Part shown: one piece after another, positions 25,667-33,510 of the stretch
Numbering within the stretch: the first letter of the stretch is position 1
How the letters are laid out: every line of letters begins with the position of its first letter
Assembly (NCBI RefSeq): GCF_022179685.1
Contig: NZ_BPRB01000058.1
Location: forward strand, 1-35,057
Reading direction: 5' to 3'
Length of the DNA: 35,057 nt
From: Methylobacterium trifolii
GTDB taxonomy: Bacteria; Pseudomonadota; Alphaproteobacteria; Rhizobiales; Beijerinckiaceae
Made by a program: the position numbers and the translations under genes
Notes under the pieces: generated by a model
What the model saw: only the letters and a program-made list of their open reading frames with translations
Told to the model about the DNA's origin: nothing
Database searches by the model: none

Positions 25667-26989
25667 CTATTCCCGCTCGATGCGAATCAACTGCGGCGAT
25701 TCTGCGAGCAGACCGTCCGCAGCGATGGCGTCCAGCGCCGAGCGGATGTTCCCCTCGGTGGCCGCGTAGGTGATCAGCACCAGCGGCACCGGCCGGCCGG
25801 AGCGTCCGCGCGGGTCGTTCGTCGCCGCGCTCTCGGTCCGGCGCTGGAGGATGCTCTCGATCGAGATCTCGCGCTCGGCCATCCGCGTCGCCACGCCGGC
25901 GGCGACGCCGGGCCGGTCGTGCACGGTGAGGCGGATGTAGTAGCCGCCCTCGTGGCGCTGCATCTCGACGCGGGAGGCGGGGCGGAGCTGCGCGCTCGGC
26001 CGCCCGAAGCCGGGGCGCACCAGCCCGCAGGCCACGTCGGCGATGTCGGCGACCACCGCGGAGGCGGTGGCCTCGCCGCCCGCGCCGGGACCGATCAGGG
26101 TGAGTTCGCCGACCGCGTCCGCATCGACCGTCACGGCATTGGTCACGCCCATCACCTGGGCGATGGCCGAGGATTTCGGCACCATGGTCGGGTGGACGCG
26201 CTGCTCGATGCCGCCCTCGGCCAGTTGGGCGACGCCCAGCAGCTTGATGCGGTAGCCGAGTTCGTCGGCCATCTTCAGGTCCAGAGGCTGGACGCCGGAG
26301 ATGCCCTCGACGGAGACGCCTTCGGCGTCGACCACGGTGCCGAAGGCGAGGCTCGTCAGGATCGCGAGCTTGTGGGCGGTGTCGAAGCCCTCCACGTCGA
26401 AGGTCGGGTCGGCCTCGGCGTAGCCCAGCGCCTGCGCGTCCTTGAGGCAGGCCTCGAAGGTCAGGCCCTCGCGCTCCATCCGCGTCAGGATGTAGTTGCA
26501 GGTGCCGTTGAGGATTCCGTAGACGCGGCTGACCGCGTTGCCGGGCAGGCCCTCGCGGATCGCCTTGATGACGGGGATGCCGCCGGCCACCGACGCCTCG
26601 AAGGCCAGGGCGACGCCGTTGCCCTCGGCGAGCCGCGCCAGGGCCGCGCCGTGATGGGCGAGAAGCGCCTTGTTGGCGGTGACGACGTGCTTGCCGGCCG
26701 AGAGCGCCGCCTCGACCACGGCCTTGGCCGGCCCGTCAGAGCCGCCGATCAGTTCGACCACGCAGTCGATGTCGGGCGCGCGCGCCAGTTCGACCGGATC
26801 GTCGAACCATTGCACGGCGGAAAGGTCGAGGCCGCGGTCGCGGCCACGGTCGCGGGAGGAGACGGCGGTGACGCGGATGTCGCGCCCGGTGGCGGCGGCC
26901 AGCGCCTCGGCGCGGCGGCCCACCATGCGGACGACGGAGGCACCGACGGTGCCGAGGCCGGCGACGCCGAGGCGGAGGCTCTGAGTCAT
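25667..26989 (-). CDS. hom: Homoserine dehydrogenase
   Basis: 440 residues. The NAD(P) site GVAGLGTVGAS (G11-x-G13-x-x-G16) is at the N terminus. TANKALLAHHG and GILNGTCNYILTRME are catalytic-domain signatures, and the C-terminal part from about 350 (YYIRLTVHDRPGVAAG) is an ACT domain, as in the feedback-regulated form of the enzyme. It reduces aspartate semialdehyde to homoserine for threonine, methionine and isoleucine synthesis. GGAAGG lies 4 bases before the ATG. The frame is open upstream into unrelated sequence, so this start is preferred. Confidence 0.95.
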   Translation of the reverse strand: MTQSLRLGVAGLGTVGASVVRMVGRRAEALAAATGRDIRVTAVSSRDRGRDRGLDLSAVQWFDDPVELARAPDIDCVVELIGGSDGPAKAVVEAALSAGKHVVTANKALLAHHGAALARLAEGNGVALAFEASVAGGIPVIKAIREGLPGNAVSRVYGILNGTCNYILTRMEREGLTFEACLKDAQALGYAEADPTFDVEGFDTAHKLAILTSLAFGTVVDAEGVSVEGISGVQPLDLKMADELGYRIKLLGVAQLAEGGIEQRVHPTMVPKSSAIAQVMGVTNAVTVDADAVGELTLIGPGAGGEATASAVVADIADVACGLVRPGFGRPSAQLRPASRVEMQRHEGGYYIRLTVHDRPGVAAGVATRMAEREISIESILQRRTESAATNDPRGRSGRPVPLVLITYAATEGNIRSALDAIAADGLLAESPQLIRIERE

Positions 26990-27125
26990 GAATCCTTCCG
27001 TGGCCGGAGCGCCGCGGCCGATCGCTCGGGTTCGGCGGGCGTGCATCGCTGTTCGTGGGCCGCGCCGGCTGCGGCGGGCACTTCTGCAACGATTCCCTGG
27101 ACGCCGCAAGGAACGGCCGTGCGCC

Positions 27126-27827
27126 TCAGGCCCTGCCCGCGCGCGTCCGGTCGCGCAGGGCGGTCGCGATCAGGCCGTAGAGCACGCCCGCGTTGAGGAG
27201 GTGCCAGAGGGCGTGCGTGCCGAGGGGGTAGGCGGCGCACGCCGCACGGTCGAAGGTCCGGAACGCCAGGGACAGGAGGAAGAGCCCGGCGATCGCGGCC
27301 AGGCGCAGTCCCGCCGCGCGGCGCGCCGGACGATCCCGCCGGGCCAGGAGGGCGCCCGCGACCCCGGCGAGAGCCAGTGCGGCGGGCAGGTACTCGACCG
27401 AGCCGTTGGCGAACTCCGTCGACGGGCGGCCGGTGACGGCTTCGATGGCCGGTCCGAGTCCGAACCCGAAGGCGGCGAAAGCCAGGGTTGCCAGTGCCGC
27501 CCCCGCCCGGCCGAGGCCGAGGAAACGGTGCAGGGCGAGGAAGAAATAGGCGTGGATGAACAGGGCGATCGGCACCACGTCTGCCAGCATCGTCCAGCGC
27601 ACGGCCAGGGTGTGGAACAGGAACGAGCCGAGGCCGACGAGGCCCGTGAGGGCCGCGAGCCCCAGGCAGGCGGGATCGCGCGCGGGCGACGTCCGCTCGC
27701 GGACAACCGCGAGGCCGGCAGCAACGAGAAAGGCGGCGTTCGAGACGGCGTTCAGGGGTTCGGCCCAGAAACCGGGACCGCCCCGCTCGCAATAGGCGCG
27801 GATGGGCTCGAACCAGTCCAACGCCAT
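27126..27827 (-). CDS. Ceramidase-family (CREST-type) membrane hydrolase
   Basis: 233 residues from the ATG giving MALDWFEPIRAYCERGG; an open frame continues upstream but is unrelated. About seven membrane segments are expected. The metal-site residues of alkaline ceramidases and related CREST proteins are visible: GSFLFHTLAVRWTMLADVVP with His72 and Asp83, and GTHALWHLLNAG with His205 and His209. The N-terminal GFWAEPLNAVSNAAF also matches the family. Eukaryotic members hydrolyse ceramide in membranes; bacterial members are common but mostly uncharacterised, so the lipid or other amide substrate is unknown. Divergent from xth with 94 bases between. Confidence 0.82.
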   Translation of the reverse strand: MALDWFEPIRAYCERGGPGFWAEPLNAVSNAAFLVAAGLAVVRERTSPARDPACLGLAALTGLVGLGSFLFHTLAVRWTMLADVVPIALFIHAYFFLALHRFLGLGRAGAALATLAFAAFGFGLGPAIEAVTGRPSTEFANGSVEYLPAALALAGVAGALLARRDRPARRAAGLRLAAIAGLFLLSLAFRTFDRAACAAYPLGTHALWHLLNAGVLYGLIATALRDRTRAGRA

Positions 27828-27921
27828 CCCCGCGCCTCTGCCGAACTCCGACTTTCCGCGCCCTTGCCACGCCCGCGCGAAGGCCCGATGACGGGCGCCG
27901 CCGGCCGTCGGAACTGGATCG

Positions 27922-28713
27922 ATGCGGATCACCACCTGGAACGTCAACTCGATCAAGCAGCGGGTCGGGCACCTGCTCGCCTTCCTCGACGAGGCCAAGC
28001 CCGACGTGGTCTGCCTTCAGGAACTGAAGTGCCAGGACGACGCATTCCCGCGGGCCGAGATCGAGGCGGCGGGCTACGCCGTCGAGACGCAGGGGCAGAA
28101 GGCCTATAATGGCGTCGCCCTGCTGGTACGGGCGCCGCTCGCCCTGTCCGCGGTGCGGCGCGGCCTGCCGGGCGACGCCGACGACGTGCAGGCCCGCTAC
28201 ATCGAGGCCGTGGTCGGAGGCGAGGATTGCGCGCCCGTGCGGGTGGCTTCGATCTACCTGCCCAACGGTAATCCGGTGGCCAGCGAGAAGTACCCCTACA
28301 AGCTCGCCTTCCTGGAGCGGCTGCGGCGCCACGCCCGCGCCCTCCTGGCGGACGAGGTTCCGGTGGTGCTGGCCGGCGACTACAACGTGATCCCCGAGCC
28401 CGAGGATGCGGCCGACCCAGAGGCGTGGCGCCAGGACGCCCTGTTCCTGCCTCAGACCCGCGCGGCCTACCGCACCCTGCTCGCCGAGGGCTACACCGAC
28501 GCGCTGCGCGCCTGCGACCCGCGGAACGGCCTCTACACCTTCTGGGACTACCAGGCCGGCTGCTGGCCCCGGAACCAGGGCATCCGCATCGATCACCTCC
28601 TGCTCTCCCCCCAGGCCGCCGACCGCCTGGTCTCGGCCTCGGTCCAGCGGCACCTGCGCGCCCTGGAGAAGCCCTCCGACCACGTGCCGGTGACGATCGC
28701 GCTGGCCGATTGA
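27922..28713 (+). CDS. xth: Exodeoxyribonuclease III (AP endonuclease family)
   Basis: 263 residues, normal length. Catalytic motifs in order: TTWNVNSI with Asn7, LQELK with Glu34, GDYNVIP with Asp153 and Asn155, RIDHLL, and SDHVPV with Asp253 and His254. The enzyme nicks abasic sites and degrades duplex DNA from 3' ends during base-excision repair, using Mg2+. Cytoplasmic. The GST gene starts 56 bases downstream on the same strand, so cotranscription is possible. Confidence 0.95.
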   Translation: MRITTWNVNSIKQRVGHLLAFLDEAKPDVVCLQELKCQDDAFPRAEIEAAGYAVETQGQKAYNGVALLVRAPLALSAVRRGLPGDADDVQARYIEAVVGGEDCAPVRVASIYLPNGNPVASEKYPYKLAFLERLRRHARALLADEVPVVLAGDYNVIPEPEDAADPEAWRQDALFLPQTRAAYRTLLAEGYTDALRACDPRNGLYTFWDYQAGCWPRNQGIRIDHLLLSPQAADRLVSASVQRHLRALEKPSDHVPVTIALAD

Positions 28714-28769
28714 GAAGCGTCGCCGGTTCCGTGCTACGAGGCGCCCCCGCCACGAAGGAAACGACACGC

Positions 28770-29393
28770 ATGATCGTCTACGGCACCGGCTACTCGCCGT
28801 TCGTCCGCAAGGTTCTGGTCGCCCTCCATGAGAAGGGCGTCGCCTACGACCACACGCCCTGCATGTTCCACGATCCCGATCAGGCGTTCCAGGCGGCGAG
28901 CCCCTTCGGCAAGATCCCGGCGATCGACGTGGACGGGTTCAAGCTCGCCGATTCTTCCGCCATCCTGTTCTATCTCGAGCGCAGGCACCCGGCCCCGGCC
29001 CTGATCCCGAGCGATCCCGAGGCTGCCGGCCGCGCGGTCTGGTTCGACAAGTTCGGCGACACGGAACTCTTCGCCAAGCTGGTGGTGCCCTTCGTCGAGC
29101 GTGTGCTGAAGCCGACCATGCGCAAGGTTCCCGGCGACGCGGCCGCCGTGGCCAAGGCGCTCGGCGAGGACCTTCCGCCGCTGTTCGACTACCTCGAAGG
29201 GGAGATCGCCGGTCCGTACCTCGCCGGCGACGCCTTCGGCATCGCCGACATCTCGGTCGCGACGGGCTTCTACAACTTCCGCCTGGCGGAGTGCTCGGTC
29301 GATTCCGGCCGCTGGCCGAAGCTCGCCGCCTACGTCGAGGCGACGCTGGCACGGCCGTCCTTCGTGAAGGCCTGCGCCGCGCGCAAGGGCTGA
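28770..29393 (+). CDS. Glutathione S-transferase family protein
   Basis: 207 residues. The thioredoxin-like N-terminal domain (1-78) begins MIVYGTGYSPFVRKV, with Ser9 in the usual position of the glutathione-activating residue. It has the cis-proline motif KIPAIDVDG and the glutathione-binding DSSAILFYLE. The helical C-terminal domain (about 85-205) includes the N-capping motif region AGDAFGIADISVA. The natural substrate is not predictable; such proteins commonly detoxify electrophiles or act as peroxidases. No signal peptide. Confidence 0.9.
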   Translation: MIVYGTGYSPFVRKVLVALHEKGVAYDHTPCMFHDPDQAFQAASPFGKIPAIDVDGFKLADSSAILFYLERRHPAPALIPSDPEAAGRAVWFDKFGDTELFAKLVVPFVERVLKPTMRKVPGDAAAVAKALGEDLPPLFDYLEGEIAGPYLAGDAFGIADISVATGFYNFRLAECSVDSGRWPKLAAYVEATLARPSFVKACAARKG

Positions 29394-29414
29394 ACAGGGA
29401 CGACCGGACAAGCC

Positions 29415-29651
29415 GTGGGTCCGGTCCGGATCGAGCGGATCAAGCTGACCGCGAACGACCTCAACACCGCGGCAGGCGGCCTCTTCACGGCGGGCGTCGT
29501 CGCGCCGCTCGCGGCGGCGGTCTTCGGCGTGACCGGACCCGCGGGCGGCCTGTCGGCGTTGACACTGGTGCTCGGCGTCGCAATCTTCCTGTGTGCGAGC
29601 GTGGCGCTACACGCCGCCGCTCGCCTCGTGCCGAAGGGCCTGGGTCCATGA
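29415..29651 (+). CDS. Small membrane protein, unknown function
   Basis: 78 residues from a GTG start 21 bases after the GST gene. Two hydrophobic segments are visible, about residues 20-40 (GGLFTAGVVAPLAAAVFGV) and 48-68 (LTLVLGVAIFLCASVALHA), joined by a short Gly/Pro turn. The N-terminal 15 residues are polar (RIERIKLTANDLN). No known domain recognised. The stop overlaps the start of a second tiny membrane protein (ATGA), suggesting the two are made together. Position downstream of GST suggests cotranscription but not function. Confidence 0.6.
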   Translation: MGPVRIERIKLTANDLNTAAGGLFTAGVVAPLAAAVFGVTGPAGGLSALTLVLGVAIFLCASVALHAAARLVPKGLGP

Positions 29652-29743
29652 CGGACATCCAGATCGTCGCCTTCATCGTCGCTCCCCTGATGGGGGTCGC
29701 CGTCGGCTGGGGCGTGGCCCTGTGGGCACGCCACGCCGCCTGA
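29648..29743 (+). CDS. 31-residue single-pass membrane peptide
   Basis: MTDIQIVAFIVAPLMGVAVG is followed by WGVALWARHAA, so one membrane helix fills residues 5-27 with Arg28/His29 at the end, a positive-inside pattern. It begins within the stop of the preceding membrane protein (ATGA overlap). Small size makes the call uncertain, but the overlap and clean helix argue for a real gene. Function unknown; it may be a partner of the 78-residue protein. Ends 9 bases from the convergent ExoR-like gene. Confidence 0.5.
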   Translation: MTDIQIVAFIVAPLMGVAVGWGVALWARHAA

Positions 29744-29752
29744 GAGGCCCGC

Positions 29753-30649
29753 TCAGCGCCGCCGCTTGATCGAGCCGACCGTCTGCATCTGGGTCTGCGC
29801 CTCGGTCCGGTCGTCCTCGTTGGCGCCCGCCCAGTTCTTCTCGTAGAGGGCGACGATCCAGGAATCCTTGCTGCCCTGAACGCCTTCGCGGGCGAGCGAG
29901 AGCCACATCAGGCCGCGCACCCGCTGCACCGGCACGCCACCCATGCCGTTGACCAGGATGTCGCCGAGCAGCGCCTGGGCCGAATGGTGCCCCTTCTCCG
30001 CGGCGAGGTTGAACCAGCGCGCGGCCTGCCGCGCGTCGGCCTCGACGCCGTTGCCGTCGAGATAGAGCCGGGCGAGGTTGTACTGCGCGTTCGGGTCGCC
30101 GAAATACGAGGCCGCGTAGTTGAACATGTCGTAGGCCCGCTCCGGGTTCGGGCGCACGTAGGTGCCCTTGATCCCGTCGAGGAAGTAGGCGCCGAGCGCC
30201 GTGAAGGCGCTGGCCGTCACGGCGGAGGTCTGCGCCTCCGGCCCGTCGTCGGTCGATGAATCGGCGATGCGCGAGAAGAACTCGAACGCCTTGAGGTCGT
30301 CGTGGGGTACGCCGTCCCCTTCCGCGTACATGCGGCCGAGCTTCCACAGGGCCAGGGCGTGGCCCTGGCCGGCGGCGTATTCGAGGGCGCGGGCGGCGCC
30401 TTCCTTGTCGCCCGCATTGTACTCGCGCACGCCCGCCCGCAGGGCGTCCCTGGCCGAGCGGTAGCCCTTCTCGGGCACCGGCGTGCGCACGCTCGCGTCG
30501 AGCGCCTGAGACGCCGGGGCCGAGAGCAGCAGGAACGCCGCCGCGGCTGCGCCGAACACGGCGCGATGCAGGCGTCCCTGGAGAGGCCGACAGGGATCGG
30601 CCCCGGCCGGGCGCGGGGCCCGGCTAAGGTCAGTCCTAGACGTCCGCAT
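29753..30649 (-). CDS. exoR: ExoR-like periplasmic Sel1-repeat protein
   Basis: 298 residues. After a basic N terminus comes a hydrophobic segment (AVFGAAAAAFLLLSAPASQA, about 32-51) that acts as signal peptide. Sel1-type repeats follow: AARALEYAAGQGHALALWKL, MYAEGDGVPHDD, AYDMFNYAASYFGDPNAQYN, LYLDGNG and AARWFNLAAEKGHHSAQALL. The order and a C-terminal ANEDDR closely resemble rhizobial ExoR, the periplasmic inhibitor of the ExoS-ChvI two-component system that controls exopolysaccharide and motility. Assignment is from remembered family sequence, and no exoS/chvI lies in the window. The ATG used sits 14 bases inside the 3' end of ilvD; another ATG at 30691 would overlap more. It is likely cotranscribed with ilvD. 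Confidence 0.75.
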   Translation of the reverse strand: MRTSRTDLSRAPRPAGADPCRPLQGRLHRAVFGAAAAAFLLLSAPASQALDASVRTPVPEKGYRSARDALRAGVREYNAGDKEGAARALEYAAGQGHALALWKLGRMYAEGDGVPHDDLKAFEFFSRIADSSTDDGPEAQTSAVTASAFTALGAYFLDGIKGTYVRPNPERAYDMFNYAASYFGDPNAQYNLARLYLDGNGVEADARQAARWFNLAAEKGHHSAQALLGDILVNGMGGVPVQRVRGLMWLSLAREGVQGSKDSWIVALYEKNWAGANEDDRTEAQTQMQTVGSIKRRR

Positions 30650-32366
30650 AGGTCTGCGTCTCCTTGGCGCCGCCCGGATGGGTGACGGCACCGTTCACTG
30701 CCGGGCCGACGCCCTGCGCGTACTTCCAGAGGTAGCCGGAGGTCGCGGAATTGGTGCGCGGCTCCCAGGCCTTGCGGCGCTCGGCCAGCTCCGCGTCCGA
30801 GAGCGCCACGTCGAGGGTTCCCTCGATCGCGTCGAGCGTGATCATGTCGCCGTCGCGCAGCAGGCCGATCGGGCCGCCGATCGCCGCCTCGGGCCCGACA
30901 TGGCCGACGCAGAAGCCGCGGGTCGCGCCGGAGAAGCGGCCGTCGGTGATGAGCGCGACCTTGTCGCCCATGCCCTGGCCGTAGAGCGCCGCCGTGGTCG
31001 AGAGCATCTCGCGCATCCCGGGGCCGCCCTTCGGGCCCTCGTAGCGGATGACCAGAACGTCGCCCTCCTTGTAGGTGCGCTTCTGCACCGCCTCGAAGCA
31101 GGCTTCCTCGCCGTCGAAGACGCGGGCGGGGCCGGTGAACACCTGCTTCTCGGCTGGCATGCCGGCGACCTTCACGATCGCGCCCTCTGGGGCGAGGTTG
31201 CCCCTGAGGCCGACGACGCCGCCGGTGGGCGTGATCGGGCTGTTGGCCGGGCGGACCACGTCCTGGTCCGGGTTCCAGCGCACGCGCTCCATGTTCTCGG
31301 CGATGGTGCGGCCGGTGACCGTCATGCAGTCCCCGTGCATGAAGCCGTGGTCGAGCAGCGTCTTCATCAGGATCGGGATGCCGCCGACCTCGAACATGTC
31401 CTTGGCGACGTAGCGCCCACCGGGCTTCAGGTCGGCGATGTACGGCGTGCGGCGAAAAATCTCGGCCACGTCGAACAGGTCGAAGGCGATGCCGCATTCG
31501 TGGGCGATCGCCGGCAGGTGGAGCGCCGCGTTGGTGGAGCCGCCCGAGGCGGCGACCACGGTGGCCGCGTTCTCCAGGGCCTTGCGGGTGACGATGTCGC
31601 GCGGGCGGATGCCCTTGGCGAGCAGCTCCATCACCTTCTCGCCGGCGGTGGCGCAGAACTGGTCGCGGATCTCGTAAGGGGCGGGCGCTCCGGCCGAGTA
31701 GGGCAGCGCCAGGCCGATCGCCTCGGAGACGGTCGCCATGGTGTTGGCGGTGAACTGCGCGCCGCAGGCCCCGGCCGAGGGGCAGGCGACCTGCTCCAGC
31801 TCGTCGAGGTCCTCGAGGCTCATGTCGCCGACCGCGACCTTGCCGACCGCCTCGAACAGGTCCTGCACCGTGACCGGCCGGCCGCGGAAGGAGCCGGGCA
31901 GGATCGAGCCGCCGTAGATGAAGATCGAGGGCACGTTGAGGCGCACCATCGCCATCATCATGCCGGGCAGGGACTTGTCGCAGCCGGCAAGACCCACGAG
32001 GGCGTCGTAGGCGTGGCCGCGCATGGTCAGCTCGACGGAATCGGCGATGACCTCGCGCGACGGCAGCGAGGCGCGCATGCCCGCATGCCCCATGGCGATG
32101 CCGTCGGTGACGGTGATGGTACAGAACTCGCGCGGAGTGCCGTGGGCGGCGGCCACGCCCTTCTTCACGGCCTGGGCCTGGCGCATCAGCGAGATGTTGC
32201 AGGGGGCGGCCTCGTTCCAGCACGAGGCCACGCCGACCAGCGGCTGGTGGATCTGCTTCTTGGTCAGGCCCATCGCGTAGAGATACGAGCGGTGGGGGGC
32301 ACGGTCCGGCCCTTCCGTGACGTGACGGCTCGGAAGCTTCGACTTGTCGTTCAAACGCGCGTCCAT
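30636..32366 (-). CDS. ilvD: Dihydroxy-acid dehydratase
   Basis: 576 residues, the shorter of the two common size classes. Iron-sulphur ligands are Cys56 (NEAAPCN), Cys129 (GLAGCDKS) and Cys201 (PSAGACGAQFTANTMA), with Lys131 next to the second. It dehydrates dihydroxy-isovalerate and dihydroxy-methylvalerate in valine and isoleucine synthesis. Close relatives in the IlvD/EDD family act on sugar acids, but the overall sequence fits a biosynthetic dehydratase. The ATG chosen gives MDARLNDKSKLPSRHVTEGP, the usual N terminus; the frame extends 26 codons upstream without similarity. Its 3' end overlaps the ExoR-like gene. Confidence 0.93.
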   Translation of the reverse strand: MDARLNDKSKLPSRHVTEGPDRAPHRSYLYAMGLTKKQIHQPLVGVASCWNEAAPCNISLMRQAQAVKKGVAAAHGTPREFCTITVTDGIAMGHAGMRASLPSREVIADSVELTMRGHAYDALVGLAGCDKSLPGMMMAMVRLNVPSIFIYGGSILPGSFRGRPVTVQDLFEAVGKVAVGDMSLEDLDELEQVACPSAGACGAQFTANTMATVSEAIGLALPYSAGAPAPYEIRDQFCATAGEKVMELLAKGIRPRDIVTRKALENAATVVAASGGSTNAALHLPAIAHECGIAFDLFDVAEIFRRTPYIADLKPGGRYVAKDMFEVGGIPILMKTLLDHGFMHGDCMTVTGRTIAENMERVRWNPDQDVVRPANSPITPTGGVVGLRGNLAPEGAIVKVAGMPAEKQVFTGPARVFDGEEACFEAVQKRTYKEGDVLVIRYEGPKGGPGMREMLSTTAALYGQGMGDKVALITDGRFSGATRGFCVGHVGPEAAIGGPIGLLRDGDMITLDAIEGTLDVALSDAELAERRKAWEPRTNSATSGYLWKYAQGVGPAVNGAVTHPGGAKETQTYADV

Positions 32367-32669
32367 GACCTGTCCCGGACCTCGACCTGCTTCGTCCCGC
32401 GAAAGGGCCCCGCAAGGGTGCGAACAGGGATCGCGCATCGCCATCCGACGATGCGCGCGGGGCCTGGTCGCGCGCTCTTGGAATCCTTCGTAACCGATGG
32501 GTAAATCGTTGCAGAGACTGCCGTTTACCGCGGATGCTGAGGTGGTCCCGGTTTATGGCGGGATCGCGGCGGATGAGGGCGGGTCTCGGGGCAAACCTGG
32601 GATGCTTTCGCGGTGTTGCGACCTCGCCACAGCCACGCTTGGGCCCCTGATGCCGGGTCTCCGGAGCCC
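32367..32669. other. 303-base gap upstream of ilvD with nested stem-loop
   Basis: CGCGCATCG (32432-32440) and CGATGCGCG (32449-32457) form a perfect 9-bp stem with an 8-base loop. Around it, GGCCCCGC (32406-32413) can pair with GCGGGGCC (32457-32464), sharing one base with the inner arm. The structure would lie 40-100 bases before the ilvD start in its mRNA leader. No short leader peptide rich in branched-chain residues was found, so attenuation is only a possibility. No promoter was placed with confidence. Confidence 0.5.
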
Positions 32670-33458
32670 TCAGGCGTCCGGCAACGTCTCCGCCCGGGCG
32701 GGCCCCGCGAGCGCCCGGTCGCTCTCGTCCTTCAGCCGGACGCCGGTGAGGCCCCGCGCGAAGGCCTGCGTCAGCAGCCAGTTCAGCTTGAACGCCGCAA
32801 GGTCGTGGGCGAGCCCGGCCGGGCGCACGTTCGAGATGCAGTTGCGTTCGGCATCCGACCGGCCGGGGCGCGGATCGAAGGTGAGGTAGAGGCCGAGGCT
32901 GTCGGGCGAGGACAGACCGGGCCGCTCGCCGATCAGCACCGCCACCGCGCGGGCCTTCAGGGCCGCTCCGATGGCATCGCCGAGCGCCACCCGCGCCTGA
33001 ACGGCCACGACCACCGGCGCGAGGCTCCAGCCGGCCTTTGCGACGTGAGGCCGGAAGGCTGCGAGGAACGGTTCTGCCCCTTCGTGCACGGCCCGCGCCG
33101 AGAGCCCGTCCGCGACCACGATGGCGAGGTCGGCCGAGGGCGGCGCGGCCGCCTCCAGGACCGTGCGGCCTTCGTCCGAGAGGCGGCGGCCGTGATCGGG
33201 CCGGCGCAGGTAGGCGGCGCGGTCGGCCGCCTGCGAGACGACCGTCAGCGTCTCGAACCCCAGCGCCCCGATGCCGTCGGCGACGGCCTGCGCATCCATC
33301 GGCGTGTGCACGGCATCGCGCGCCTGGGCGTGGGCGAGGCCGAAGCGCAGCACCTCCCGCGTCGGCAAGCCGCTGCCGGCCCGGCCGAGGCCGATCCGGG
33401 CGGGCGTGAGCTTGGCCAGCCGGGTCCAGATGTCGTCCGGGTCTCCGGCGCCGGTCAC
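32670..33458 (-). CDS. eutC: Ethanolamine ammonia-lyase small subunit
   Basis: 262 residues from a GTG preceded at 7 bases by GGAG. A longer frame opens at a TTG (33521, overlapping eutB) and another GTG lies at 33473; neither has comparable spacing. The family signature is clear: LTPARIGLGRAGSGLPTREV near the N terminus, ARDAVHTPMD, ADGLSARAV, VLIGERPGLSSPDSLGLYLT and RNCISNVRPAGL. With EutB it forms the adenosylcobalamin-dependent enzyme that splits ethanolamine into acetaldehyde and ammonia; the small subunit helps bind the cofactor. It is 52 bases downstream of eutB on the same strand. No microcompartment shell genes are seen, which is typical for alphaproteobacterial eutBC. Confidence 0.9.
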   Translation of the reverse strand: MTGAGDPDDIWTRLAKLTPARIGLGRAGSGLPTREVLRFGLAHAQARDAVHTPMDAQAVADGIGALGFETLTVVSQAADRAAYLRRPDHGRRLSDEGRTVLEAAAPPSADLAIVVADGLSARAVHEGAEPFLAAFRPHVAKAGWSLAPVVVAVQARVALGDAIGAALKARAVAVLIGERPGLSSPDSLGLYLTFDPRPGRSDAERNCISNVRPAGLAHDLAAFKLNWLLTQAFARGLTGVRLKDESDRALAGPARAETLPDA

Positions 33459-33510
33459 GCTGCCGCTCCGCACCAGCCAATCGCGACGGTCCGGCCGGAT
33501 CGCGGCGCCC

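Noticed and set aside
30217..33480. A 1087-codon minus-strand frame running across ilvD, its upstream gap and eutC
   Set aside because: It is an out-of-frame shadow of three well-supported genes on the same strand, with no domain of its own.
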